Part shown: piece by piece, positions 1-8,056 of the stretch | Layout: each line of letters opens with the position of its first letter | How positions within the stretch are numbered: the first letter of the stretch is position 1 | Assembly (NCBI GenBank): GCA_964411125.1 | Contig: CAYPJU010000005.1 | Location: 62,001 to 126,000, forward strand | Source: JBFIHF01 sp964411125 | GTDB taxonomy: Bacteria > Myxococcota_A > Bradymonadia > Bradymonadales > Bradymonadaceae | DNA: 64,000 nucleotides | Reading direction: 5' to 3' | The notes under the pieces: generated by a model | What the model was told of the DNA's origin: nothing | Database searches by the model: none | What the model saw: the letters and a program-made list of their open reading frames with translations, nothing else | Made by a program: the position numbers and the translations under genes

Positions 1-563
1 TCTCGCCGGGCGTCACAGCCAGCCGGGCAGCAGCCGTCACCGTCGATGCAGGCTTCGATCGGCTCCTCGTCGCAGGTGATGGAGCAGTTCGATGGGTCGA
101 CGTTCTCGACCCGCTGGCTGCATTCGCCCAGGAACTGGTCGGGACACTCGCACGCGCCGGGACGGCCCGACAGAATGTTCGGGTCGCACTGTTCCCCGTC
201 GTCGAGCCTGCCGTTTCCGCAGAGCGCCTCCGACGAGCAGTCGGAGTCGTCGTTTTCGTCACAACCGAAGGGGCAGCACGAATCGTCGAGCCCGCATTCG
301 CTGATCTGCTGCTGGATGCATTGGACGTTGCAGCGTCCGGGAACGCCCTCCAGGACGACCGGGGCACACGAATCGTTGGAGATCTGATCACAGGACGTCG
401 GGCACGCCCCCTCCATTCCGGCGTCGATCCCCGGATCGCAGATTTCCCCCTCGTCGATCTCGCCATTGCCGCAGAGGATGACCTTCTTGGGGCCGTCCGT
501 CTTGCCGCCACAGCCGACCGCGATACTCGACACGAATAGACAGACCAGCGCTCTCGCCCGCAT
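1..563 (-). CDS. Cys-rich lipoprotein with CGNG-type repeats (C-terminus beyond window)
   Basis: Reading the minus strand from ATG at 563 gives an uninterrupted frame to the window edge (187 codons seen). The first 18 residues look like a lipoprotein signal peptide with AVGC before the mature CGGK. The body is very Cys-rich, with two copies of a CGNG(E/R)-(I/L)DxGE-xCD motif typical of the myxobacterial cysteine repeat (DUF4215-like), and repeated CCP and CDE elements. A GAGG about 7 bases upstream supports this start. The protein is probably surface exposed and disulfide-stabilised. Function is unknown; similar repeats occur in the lipoprotein at 23516-24616. Confidence 0.7.
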   Translation of the reverse strand, partial: MRARALVCLFVSSIAVGCGGKTDGPKKVILCGNGEIDEGEICDPGIDAGMEGACPTSCDQISNDSCAPVVLEGVPGRCNVQCIQQQISECGLDDSCCPFGCDENDDSDCSSEALCGNGRLDDGEQCDPNILSGRPGACECPDQFLGECSQRVENVDPSNCSITCDEEPIEACIDGDGCCPAGCDARR

Positions 564-691
564 CCAAAGCCCTCGCTCATTGCTGATGAACGCTTCGAAC
601 CTAACGCATTACGGGAGCGGATGAAAAGAACGCGCGCGACGCGAGGTCATGCGGTGAGATCGCTAGGAGCCGGCGGAAGCGCCGTTGTGGC

Positions 692-2842
692 TCAGTAGGC
701 GTGCAGCTCTTCGATCGCGGCTGCGATGTCGTCGATCTGCGGCAGGATCTCGTCTTCGAGGTCGGGGTGATAGCCGACGAAGGAGTCGAGCGCCGCGACA
801 CGGCGGATCGGCCCGTCGAGCCACTCGAAGAGCTCGTCGGCGACGCGCGTCGCGAGCTCCGTGCCGTAGCCCCACGAGATGTTGTCTTCGTAAGCGAAGA
901 TGACCTTGTTCGTCTTCTTGATCGACGCACTGACCGTCTCCCAGTCGTACGGCTGCAGCGACCGCAGGTCGATCACCTCGACGTCGATGCCGTCGATCTT
1001 CTTGAGGGCGCGCATCGTGCGCTCCACCAGCGCCCCGTAGGTGACCACGGTGAGGTCGGTTCCCTCGCGCACGATGTTCGCCTTGCCGAACGGGATCATG
1101 TAGTCGGGCCCGGGGTTGAGCCCCTTGTTGTAGGTCTGGCGATACAGGTGCTTGTGCTCGAGGAACATCACCGGATCGTCAGATCGGATCGCCGTACGGA
1201 GGAGCCCGTTCGCGTCGACCGCGTTGGACGGCATGATGACGCGCAGCCCCGGGATGTGGGTGAACAGGGTCACGCCCGACTGGGAGTGATACGGAGCTCC
1301 GCCCTTGAGGTAGCCACCGATCGGGACCCGCACGACGGCGGGGGACGAGAAGTTGTTCGCCGAGCGCCAGCGCATGTTCGACAGCTCATTCTTGAGCTGC
1401 ATGTACGCAGGCCAGATGTAGTCGAAGAACTGAATCTCGACGACTGGCTTGAGCCCACGGGTCGCCATGCCGATGGCGCGCCCGATGATGTTGGCCTCGG
1501 CGAGCGGAGAGTTGAAGACCCGGTCGGAGCCGAACTCTTCCTGCAGCCGGTGGGTCACCTTGAAGACGCCGCCCTTGCCCTTCACCTTACCGAGCAGGTT
1601 CTCGTCCGTGACGTCGGCGACATCCTCACCGAACACCACGATCTCGGGGTTTCGGCGCATCTCGGTGCGGAGGCAGTCGTTGATCAGGTCGACCATCGTC
1701 TTCTCGCCGCCGTCGGCGTCGAACTGCGGTTCGGTCTCGAAATCGGACGACGTGGGGTCGACGTCGGGGCTGTAGATGAAATCGAGCGCGGTCTCGGCGG
1801 GCGGCGTCGGGAGGGCGAGCGCCTCGTCGACGGCCCGACGGACGTCGTCGTCGACCGCCTTCCTGACCGCCTCGACACCGTCCTGGTCCAAAATCCCCTC
1901 GTCGACGAGGAAGTCGGCGAACGTGTTGATCGGGTCGTTCTGCGCCTCTTCGGCGATCATCTCTTCGGTCTTGTAGTTCGACTCGTCGTCCGACATCGAG
2001 TGGCTGTACGGCCGGATGACGTGGGCGTGGCAGAGCGCGGGGCCCTGTCCGGACCGGCAGTAGTCGACCGCCTCACAGATCGAGATGTAACTCTCGACCG
2101 GGTCGCAGCCGTCGAACTCGGTGATGAAGAGCCCTTCGAAACCGCTCGTAGCTTTGGAGATCGAGCCACCGGCGGTCTGAACCGAAGTCGGAACGCTGAT
2201 CGCGTAGCCGTTGTCCTCCACCATGAAGAGGACCGGCAGCTTCAACGTCGCCGCCGTGTTCACCGCTTCCCAGAACTCACCCTCGCTCGTCGCGCCGTCA
2301 CCGATCGAGACGTAGACGACTTCGTCGGGCTTGAACCGGTCGCGACGATCGGCGAGCTCCTCGACGGCCTGCATGATGCGGCCGACCTGAGCGGCCCCGC
2401 ACGCCTGAAGCATCTGCGTGCCAGTGCAGGAGGATTGCGATACGATGTTCAGATCCTTGTGACCCCAGTGGCACGGCATCTGGCGTCCGCCGGAGTTCGG
2501 GTCGTCTTTCGCCCCGACCGCCTCGGCGAGGACCTCGGTCGGCGTCATGCCGAGGGTGAGGACGAGTGCTCGATCGCGATAATAGGGATAGAACCAGTCG
2601 TATCCGGGGCGCAGCGCTTTCCCGGCTGCGACGAGGACCGCCTCGTGGCCCGCGCCGGAGATCTGGAAATAGATCTTCTGCTGCCTCTTGAGCCGGATCT
2701 CGGCGTCGTCCAGCCGACGAGACAGGTAAATCAGGCGGTACATGTCGACCAACTCTTCGTTGGTGAGCCCTCCGTACGCCTTGTCGCCGGATCCGTTGGT
2801 GTGCTTTGGAACGCCAGTTTCCGTGCTCATTTCCGTTGCCAT
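692..2842 (-). CDS. 2-oxo-acid dehydrogenase E1, alpha and beta subunits fused
   Basis: This 716-residue protein joins an E1-alpha (about residues 25-370) to an E1-beta (about 380-716). The alpha half has the thiamine diphosphate motif, GDGATSEGEF at 181 with N211 about 30 residues later. The beta half has E1-beta landmarks such as VVFGEDVAD, NSPLAEANIIG and QFFDYIWPAY. It would carry out thiamine-dependent decarboxylation of pyruvate or a branched-chain 2-oxo acid and reductive acylation of a lipoyl E2, in the cytoplasm. Fused E1 is commonest in branched-chain-type enzymes, but the substrate cannot be fixed from sequence alone. No E2 or E3 gene is adjacent. I chose ATG 2842, preceded by GAGGTAGAG; a TTG 30 bases upstream is less likely. 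Confidence 0.9.
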   Translation of the reverse strand: MATEMSTETGVPKHTNGSGDKAYGGLTNEELVDMYRLIYLSRRLDDAEIRLKRQQKIYFQISGAGHEAVLVAAGKALRPGYDWFYPYYRDRALVLTLGMTPTEVLAEAVGAKDDPNSGGRQMPCHWGHKDLNIVSQSSCTGTQMLQACGAAQVGRIMQAVEELADRRDRFKPDEVVYVSIGDGATSEGEFWEAVNTAATLKLPVLFMVEDNGYAISVPTSVQTAGGSISKATSGFEGLFITEFDGCDPVESYISICEAVDYCRSGQGPALCHAHVIRPYSHSMSDDESNYKTEEMIAEEAQNDPINTFADFLVDEGILDQDGVEAVRKAVDDDVRRAVDEALALPTPPAETALDFIYSPDVDPTSSDFETEPQFDADGGEKTMVDLINDCLRTEMRRNPEIVVFGEDVADVTDENLLGKVKGKGGVFKVTHRLQEEFGSDRVFNSPLAEANIIGRAIGMATRGLKPVVEIQFFDYIWPAYMQLKNELSNMRWRSANNFSSPAVVRVPIGGYLKGGAPYHSQSGVTLFTHIPGLRVIMPSNAVDANGLLRTAIRSDDPVMFLEHKHLYRQTYNKGLNPGPDYMIPFGKANIVREGTDLTVVTYGALVERTMRALKKIDGIDVEVIDLRSLQPYDWETVSASIKKTNKVIFAYEDNISWGYGTELATRVADELFEWLDGPIRRVAALDSFVGYHPDLEDEILPQIDDIAAAIEELHAY

Positions 2843-3009
2843 CTCTACCTCATTCGGTCGTCGCTGCGGCAAGGCTTAGCATACCCGAAACGGCAAGGTA
2901 AACAGTTGGGCGTCGGGGGCGAGAGCTGACGCGCTGCGTCACGACGCGCGTGGTTCGGAGGATCCGGATCGGAGGCGACGGGGGTACCGCAAGGATCGAC
3001 CCCGAGCGC
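2843..3009. other. Intergenic region between divergent E1 and rplM genes
   Basis: Non-coding stretch upstream of the E1 gene. Read on the minus strand it contains a TATGCT hexamer (plus positions 2878-2883), about 35 bases before the E1 start, which could be a -10 element, but no convincing -35 is seen. Nothing else recognisable. Confidence 0.3.
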
Positions 3010-3038
3010 TTGACACCCACCTGGCCACCTTGTATGAA
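3010..3038 (+). promoter_or_regulatory. Sigma-70 type promoter for rplM-rpsI
   Basis: TTGACA (3010-3015), exactly 17 bases of spacer, then TATGAA (3033-3038). This is the best housekeeping-type promoter in the window and points at rplM, with a predicted leader of roughly 105 nucleotides. Confidence 0.75.
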
Positions 3039-3074
3039 AGCTGGCCCGAGATTCCGGGCAAAATGTGCTCGAAG

Positions 3075-3120
3075 GCGCGAAGAGCGCGCCGCTTCTGGAT
3101 GAAGGCTTCGCGAGAAGCGC
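3075..3120 (+). promoter_or_regulatory. Structured leader of rplM (two nested or adjacent hairpins)
   Basis: Downstream of the promoter, GGCGCG (3075-3080) pairs with CGCGCC (3086-3091). CGCTTCT (3091-3097) pairs with AGAAGCG (3114-3120), and inside that arm GAAG-G-CTTC can pair again. The folds end about 30 bases before the rplM start. Many bacteria control L13-S9 through an mRNA leader, so this may be an autoregulatory element; no known family is recognised. Confidence 0.4.
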
Positions 3121-3150
3121 GAGCAGGTGCCTGGCAATGATGGAAGGAAG

Positions 3151-3582
3151 ATGAAGACGACGATCAGCGTGAAAGAGCAGGACGTGCAGCGTGAGTGGCT
3201 GCTGGTCGACCTCGAAGGTCAGACCGTAGGCCGCGCCGCATCCAAGATTGCGACGATTCTGCGAGGAAAGCATAAACCGACCTTCACACCGCACACCGAT
3301 ACGGGCGACTACGTCGTCTGCATCAACGCGGACAAGGTGGTGTTCACCGGCAACAAGCTCACCGACAAGAAGTACTACCGCTACTCCGGTTTCATCGGCG
3401 GTATGCGCGAGACGACGGCCGGCGACCTGCTCGAGCGTCACCCCGAAGACGTGATCACGTTCGCGATCAAGGGAATGCTTCCCAAGAATCGCCTCGGACG
3501 TGAGATCATCAAGAAACTCAAAGTGTACGCCGGCAGCGAACACCCGCACGACGGGCAGCAGCCGAAGCCCTACGAATTGTAA
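3151..3582 (+). CDS. rplM: 50S ribosomal protein L13
   Basis: The product (143 residues) is a full-length L13 of the large ribosomal subunit. It shows the family signatures VDLEGQTVGR-AA near the N-terminus, RGKHKPTFTPH, YRYSGF-GG and the C-terminal GMLPKNRLGR. I chose ATG 3151 because GGAAGGAAG sits directly upstream, rather than an ATG 24 bases earlier. It is followed after 15 bases by rpsI, the usual L13-S9 gene pair, transcribed from the promoter at 3010. Confidence 0.98.
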   Translation: MKTTISVKEQDVQREWLLVDLEGQTVGRAASKIATILRGKHKPTFTPHTDTGDYVVCINADKVVFTGNKLTDKKYYRYSGFIGGMRETTAGDLLERHPEDVITFAIKGMLPKNRLGREIIKKLKVYAGSEHPHDGQQPKPYEL

Positions 3583-3597
3583 ACCTGGAGTCTTTTC

Positions 3598-3990
3598 ATG
3601 GCCCTCGAACAGTACAACGCTGTCGGACGTCGCAAATCCTCGACCGCCCGTGTCATCCTTCGTCCCGGCTCGGGAACGATCACCGTCAACGGACTTCCGG
3701 CGGACGACTACTTCCACCGTGAAACGTTGATGATGATCCTGCGCTCGCCGATGGTCCTCACGGAGCAGAACGCGAGCTTCGACGTTCTCTGCAACGTGCG
3801 TGGTGGCGGCAAATCGGGACAGGCCGAAGCGATCAAGCTCGGCATCTCCCGCGCGCTCACCAACTACAACGCCGAGCTTCGGCCGACGCTCAAAGAGGGT
3901 GGTTTCCTCACCCGTGACGCCCGCGTCAAAGAGCGTAAGAAGTACGGCCAGAAAGGCGCCCGCGGTCGCTTCCAGTTCTCGAAGCGCTGA
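3598..3990 (+). CDS. rpsI: 30S ribosomal protein S9
   Basis: The product (130 residues) is a normal-length S9 of the small ribosomal subunit. Family marks are GRRKSSTARV at the start, GxGKSGQAEAIKLGISRAL in the middle, and the C-terminal tail ending in FSKR, which reaches the P-site tRNA. It is the second gene of the rplM-rpsI operon and is followed by a strong intrinsic terminator at 4017-4043. Confidence 0.98.
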   Translation: MALEQYNAVGRRKSSTARVILRPGSGTITVNGLPADDYFHRETLMMILRSPMVLTEQNASFDVLCNVRGGGKSGQAEAIKLGISRALTNYNAELRPTLKEGGFLTRDARVKERKKYGQKGARGRFQFSKR

Positions 3991-4016
3991 TCGCGTTCGC
4001 GACACTCTTTCGAAGG

Positions 4017-4043
4017 CCCGCTCCCCAAAGGAGCGGGTTTTTT
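4017..4043 (+). terminator. Intrinsic terminator of rplM-rpsI, abutting the next start codon
   Basis: A perfect 8-bp GC stem, CCCGCTCC (4017-4024) and GGAGCGGG (4030-4037), with loop CCAAA and a run of six T. The T run ends 2 bases before the ATG at 4045, and the GGAG of the 3' arm is also the only Shine-Dalgarno-like sequence for that gene. Confidence 0.9.
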
Positions 4044-4044
4044 C

Positions 4045-5253
4045 ATGGGAAAAGTCACACTCAAGAAAGGGAAGAACGGCCCGATCACGGCCGGCCATCC
4101 CTGGGTCTTCTCCGGCGCCATCGCCGATCACCAGGACGACGGCCACGACGTGGTCGACGTCTTCGGCAGTGACGGCACGAGGCTCGGCACCGGTCTTCTG
4201 TCGCCCGCGAGCTCCATCCGCGTGCGAATGATGTCGTTCGACCCGCCCGAGGGGCGCCTCGACCGCGAGGTGCTCGCCGAGCACCTGCGCGAGGTCCGGG
4301 AGCGGCGCCGCCGGTATGGACTCGGCAGCGACGCGACGACGGTCTACCGGCTCCACAACAGCGAAGGGGACGGGATTGGCGGGCTGATGGTCGACGTGCT
4401 CGGGCCCGAGCTCGTGACGTTCCAACTGACGACGAAGCCGCTCGCCGACCGCAGGTTGGAGGTCGTCGCCGCGCTGGCCGACGTCTTCCCAGAAGCGGCG
4501 ATCCTCGAGGTCCCGGCCCCCGAGCACATCGCGCGGCTCGAGGGGTTCGACCCGACCGATGGCTGGCACGGCGAGGCGCGGCCGGACGTCGTGCAGGTGC
4601 TCGAATCGGGCATCGCGTTCGAGATCGCGACGGACTCAGTGCAGAAGACCGGACACTACGCGGACATGCGGCCTCACCGTCAGTGGATCGAGAGCGTCAG
4701 CGCGGGAAGGCGAGTCTTCGACGGCTACTGCTACACCGGCGCGTTCGGACTCTACGCTGCGCGCGGCGGTGCCTCGGAGGTCGTGGGGGTCGACTCGTCG
4801 CGGTCGGCGGTGGCTTGTGCTCGCCGCAACGCCGAGGTGAACGGGTTCGACGCCGTGACGTTCGACGTCGCGAAGGCCGACGATGCGCTACGCTCCGCCT
4901 ATGACCGCGGCTCACGGTTCGGTGTGGTCGTCCTCGACCCTCCGAAGCTCGCCCCGAGTCGAAAGCACACGAAGAAAGCGCTCAAAGTCTACGAGTCGCT
5001 GGCGGTCCAGGCGGCGAGGGTCGTCGAGCACGATGGGATTCTCGCGCTCGGTAGCTGCAGCGAGGCGATCGGGATCGCCGAGCTCGAACGGACCCTGAGC
5101 GCCGTCGCCGTGCGGACGGCGCGCTCGGTCCGGGTCGTCTATTCGGGAACGCAGGGGGCGGACCATCCCTACCCGGCAGCGATGCCGGAGGGGCGATACC
5201 TGAGCTTCGTCGCCGCCGAAATCGGTTACTTGTCGGAAGGCGGGAGAGGATAG
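4045..5253 (+). CDS. RlmI-like class I SAM-dependent 23S rRNA (cytosine-C5) methyltransferase
   Basis: 402 residues. An N-terminal PUA-type domain (about 1-75, with GHPWVFSGAI) is followed by a middle domain and a Rossmann methyltransferase domain (about 200-395). Visible motifs are the SAM-binding FDGYCYTGAFGLYAARGGA and the catalytic-loop DPPKLAPS typical of the RlmI/RlmK group. Family members methylate cytosines in 23S rRNA; the exact target is inferred. Its start lies immediately after the rpsI terminator, so expression may depend on read-through or on a promoter inside rpsI. Its 3' end overlaps the convergent bamD gene by 28 bases. Confidence 0.85.
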   Translation: MGKVTLKKGKNGPITAGHPWVFSGAIADHQDDGHDVVDVFGSDGTRLGTGLLSPASSIRVRMMSFDPPEGRLDREVLAEHLREVRERRRRYGLGSDATTVYRLHNSEGDGIGGLMVDVLGPELVTFQLTTKPLADRRLEVVAALADVFPEAAILEVPAPEHIARLEGFDPTDGWHGEARPDVVQVLESGIAFEIATDSVQKTGHYADMRPHRQWIESVSAGRRVFDGYCYTGAFGLYAARGGASEVVGVDSSRSAVACARRNAEVNGFDAVTFDVAKADDALRSAYDRGSRFGVVVLDPPKLAPSRKHTKKALKVYESLAVQAARVVEHDGILALGSCSEAIGIAELERTLSAVAVRTARSVRVVYSGTQGADHPYPAAMPEGRYLSFVAAEIGYLSEGGRG

Positions 5254-6020
5254 CGCCGCAGGTAGGCTTGGGCCTCCCGCGCGAGGCTGTCATTCGGGAA
5301 GTTCTCGATCAGGTCGTCGAGCGCCGTCCGTGCTTTCCGCGTGTCCCCGAGCTGCAGGTAGGAACGCGCCAGCAAGAAGAGCGACCGGGCGTCGAGCCCG
5401 ACCCCCGAATAGTTGTCGAGCAGGTAGGTGAGCCGCATCGCCGCGGCGCGCGGGTTGTCGCGCTTGAGGTAGAACTGCGCGACGTACATTTCGTGGTCGG
5501 CGAGACGCCGGCGTACCAGCGCCAGCTTACGGCGCGCGTCCTTCTCGAACTCGGAGTTGGGGTACTTCTTGAGGAAGTAGGCGTATTCGCGCTCGGCGTC
5601 CCGGGCGCTGGCGAGCTCTCGTTCGTAGGCGGGCGGCAAGTGAAACCACTCGTCGGGCATCTGCCCTTCGAACGATTCGGCGACCATGAAGCTCGCGTAC
5701 GGCACGCGCTCGTGGTTGGGATGAAGCTTGATGAAATTTCGATACTGCGCGATCGCCGTCGCGTACTTGTCCTGCTCGTAGTTGGCGTCCCCCAGCCTCA
5801 GCTCCGAGAGCGTCGCGAAGCGACTGTACGGATAGCGGCTTCGGATCGCGTTGTAGCGGGCGATGGCGTCGACGTAATCGCCGCGCTCCATCGAACGTTC
5901 GGCGCGGGCGTAGGCCGCCTCGACGCGAGACTTGTAGTCTTGCTCCGACGGCGCAGTCGCGCACGCCGGTTGGACGAGCGCGAACAGGAAGAGCAGGGCG
6001 ATGGCGTGGATTGCTTTCAT
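5226..6020 (-). CDS. bamD: Outer membrane assembly lipoprotein BamD
   Basis: 264 residues with a signal peptide and a lipobox-like PACA around residue 20. It then has five TPR-like helical pairs, including RSRYPYSRFATLSELRLG and NFIKLHPNHERVPYASFM, the hallmark BamD spacing. BamD is the essential TPR lipoprotein of the BAM complex, which folds beta-barrels into the outer membrane and acts on its periplasmic face. Length matches the family (about 250). It is divergent from the lipoprotein genes starting at 6156 and convergent, with overlap, with the RlmI-like gene. Confidence 0.88.
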   Translation of the reverse strand: MKAIHAIALLFLFALVQPACATAPSEQDYKSRVEAAYARAERSMERGDYVDAIARYNAIRSRYPYSRFATLSELRLGDANYEQDKYATAIAQYRNFIKLHPNHERVPYASFMVAESFEGQMPDEWFHLPPAYERELASARDAEREYAYFLKKYPNSEFEKDARRKLALVRRRLADHEMYVAQFYLKRDNPRAAAMRLTYLLDNYSGVGLDARSLFLLARSYLQLGDTRKARTALDDLIENFPNDSLAREAQAYLRRYPLPPSDK

Positions 6021-6155
6021 CGGGGCAGACCCTAACTGCGCACGCGTTTCCCGACAAGCCGAACTCGGGTCGACGTGGCCCGACTCGTGCACATTGTTGC
6101 GCGAGACTCCGGAGGCTGGCAAAACGGCCGCTCCGACCGACCCGACGTAGGAAGT

Positions 6156-7061
6156 ATGGAGCACCACTACTCCAAAGCCGTGACAAAATTGTCTACCTGG
6201 CTCGCCAGGTCGGCGGTGTTGGTGCTCGCGCTTGGGAGCAGCGCCGCGACGTGCTCGGATTTCGAACAGGATCCCAATGAGCCGGCTCAGTGCATCTCGG
6301 ACGCGGAGTGTGAAGAGGGGATCTGCTACGAGGCGCGCTGCACCGTGGAATGTGTGTCGGACGAGGATTGCGGTGCCGACGAGGTGTGCGCCACCGAGCT
6401 CCGGGCCGACGGACAGATCGACATCTGCGTGCGCGACACTTCGATCCCCGAAGAGCCGACCTGCTTTTCCGACGCCGACTGTCAGGACGGCGCCACGTGC
6501 GGCATCGACGGGTACTGCTTCACCCCTGCGCAGGCGTTCGCGGTCCTGATCGAAGACACGACGATGGGCGCGGACGCCGCCGACGGCGGTCCCGGCGCCG
6601 ACGTGGTCGCGGTTTTCCTGCGCCACTCCGCGTCGGGCGAGATCCAGGCGTGGGGCGAGACCCTCGACTACGCGCCTGCCATCGATGTCGCGAACGCGGT
6701 CCTGCCCGACGGAGCTGCGGTCGAGCTGGACGAAGCGCAGATGTGCGCGATCGGCGCTTACGAAGGGGTCGCGGCGCCTCTCGGAGGAGCAGGCGGAACG
6801 TTGTTGGTCCGTTTCTTGGAAGTACTCGACACCGGCGCCCCGGGCATCACGACCCCGCTCCGCACGATACCCGCGGACTGGGAGCTCGTCGTGGTCGAGT
6901 GGGGCGCGAACTGCCCGGATGGAGAAACTGGTGAACCCGACACTTTCGACGTGTACATCTGCGAGGCCGAGACGTTCGAGGGGATCGAACCGTCGTCGGA
7001 CTGCGGCGTACGCGTCGGCGTGGGGCTCACGGGGAACGCGGTGGTCGACATTGCCCGATGA
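6156..7061 (+). CDS. Cys-rich secreted protein/lipoprotein, first of four tandem paralogues
   Basis: 301 residues. A signal peptide (KLSTWLARSAVLVLALG) leads to AATCSDF, a weak lipobox. Three Cys-rich modules of the form C-x-SDxECxEGxCxxxxC follow (about residues 45-125). Then comes a beta-rich domain of about 170 residues with motifs such as VLIEDTT and EVLDTGAPG that recurs in the next two paralogues. ATG 6156 was chosen because the 27 codons upstream do not look like protein and AGGAAG lies just before it, although closer than ideal. Function unknown; probably an extracytoplasmic, disulfide-rich protein. Confidence 0.7.
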   Translation: MEHHYSKAVTKLSTWLARSAVLVLALGSSAATCSDFEQDPNEPAQCISDAECEEGICYEARCTVECVSDEDCGADEVCATELRADGQIDICVRDTSIPEEPTCFSDADCQDGATCGIDGYCFTPAQAFAVLIEDTTMGADAADGGPGADVVAVFLRHSASGEIQAWGETLDYAPAIDVANAVLPDGAAVELDEAQMCAIGAYEGVAAPLGGAGGTLLVRFLEVLDTGAPGITTPLRTIPADWELVVVEWGANCPDGETGEPDTFDVYICEAETFEGIEPSSDCGVRVGVGLTGNAVVDIAR

Positions 7062-7113
7062 ATGCCCGGTGTACGGAACGCATCGAAGCTCCGAACCGGG
7101 GAGGTTCCGCGGG

Positions 7114-7129
7114 GCGTGGCGCGCCACGC
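7114..7129. repeat. Perfect 16-bp palindrome between paralogous lipoprotein genes
   Basis: GCGTGGCGCGCCACGC reads the same on both strands. It is 52 bases after the stop of the first paralogue and 57 bases before the start of the second. It could be an operator or a terminator-like hairpin; there is no adjacent T run. Confidence 0.4.
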
Positions 7130-7185
7130 GGAGAAATGGGTTTTCGCAACCGCAGTTTTGGTTTAAGAACGTCGCGCACGGAGAG

Positions 7186-7968
7186 ATGCCTGCCCCTGAA
7201 GACGACGCGGAACTGGTCGTGAATACGAACGATTTTCGCAGGGGACACCGAAAACGGTTCGCGATGGCGATGACCGTCGGTATCGCACTCTCCGGCTGCG
7301 GCGCTCCGGTCGCCGAATGCGCGCTCGACTCGGACTGTGACCAGAGCCAGGCGTGCGAAGCCTCGGCATGCGTGCCGGTCTGCGTGACCGCGGAAGATTG
7401 CCTCCAGGGTGAGGTCTGTTTGCAAGGTACGACAACCCAGCTCGACGTCTGCCAGGGCGAGATGGAAGCGGGACGCGGCGAACCGCTCGGCGCGACCCTC
7501 GTCATGGTGCGCGACACGAGCGAGGCTGACTGCGACGCGACCGCGCCCGGTGCCGACCTTGCCTTCGTACTCCTCGAAGACTCGAACGGCGCCGTCGTCG
7601 GATGGGGTGAGGTAGTCGCGTCCAGCATCGAAGGCGAGTCCAACGAGCGCATGTCGATCAGCCACATCGCCGGGATGCCACCGGCCGCGGGCGCCGACAG
7701 TTGCCCCGAGCCGAGCGACGAGAGCCTCGTCGCCCTCGGATGCGGCGGGTACGCCGCCATTCGGTTCCTCGACGGCGAACGAGTCGTCGAACTTCGCTCC
7801 GACGTGCATACCATTCGCGTCGGCGAGCGCGGGGCCCAGTGCGACGACGAAGCAGAAGACAATTACGACGTTTTTCTTTGCCCGAACGCAGCTTCGGGTG
7901 ACGATGTGCCCGATTTGTGCAACGCTCCGGTCGGTTCCGGCAGCGGGGAACGGGCTTTCATTTTGTAG
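7186..7968 (+). CDS. Cys-rich lipoprotein, second of four tandem paralogues
   Basis: 260 residues from ATG 7186. The basic stretch RRGHRKRF followed by MAMTVGIALSGC is a lipoprotein signal peptide with a good lipobox (ALSGC). Cys-rich modules (CALDSDCDQSQACEASAC and a second one) follow, then the same beta-rich domain as its neighbours, with VMVRDTSE, LAFVLLEDSNGAVVGWG and YDVFLC. The start is uncertain: ATG 7186 gives a long n-region, and GTG 7219 or ATG 7264 would also work. Function unknown. Confidence 0.65.
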   Translation: MPAPEDDAELVVNTNDFRRGHRKRFAMAMTVGIALSGCGAPVAECALDSDCDQSQACEASACVPVCVTAEDCLQGEVCLQGTTTQLDVCQGEMEAGRGEPLGATLVMVRDTSEADCDATAPGADLAFVLLEDSNGAVVGWGEVVASSIEGESNERMSISHIAGMPPAAGADSCPEPSDESLVALGCGGYAAIRFLDGERVVELRSDVHTIRVGERGAQCDDEAEDNYDVFLCPNAASGDDVPDLCNAPVGSGSGERAFIL

Positions 7969-8056
7969 CTGATTTCCGCATGGTGCGGACAACGACGGAG
8001 AAACCGGGGACTTTTGATTCGTCCCCGAGAATTCTGAAAACGAAAGAGGAGGAAAG

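Noticed and set aside
701..2929. Plus-strand open frame opposite the E1 gene
   Set aside because: Low-complexity Asp/Val/Arg/Leu composition without motifs, while the minus strand has full E1 alpha and beta motifs.
6021..7862. Minus-strand N-terminal extension of bamD through the Cys-rich lipoprotein genes
   Set aside because: BamD starts at 6020 with a signal peptide; the upstream frame is antisense to two lipoprotein genes.
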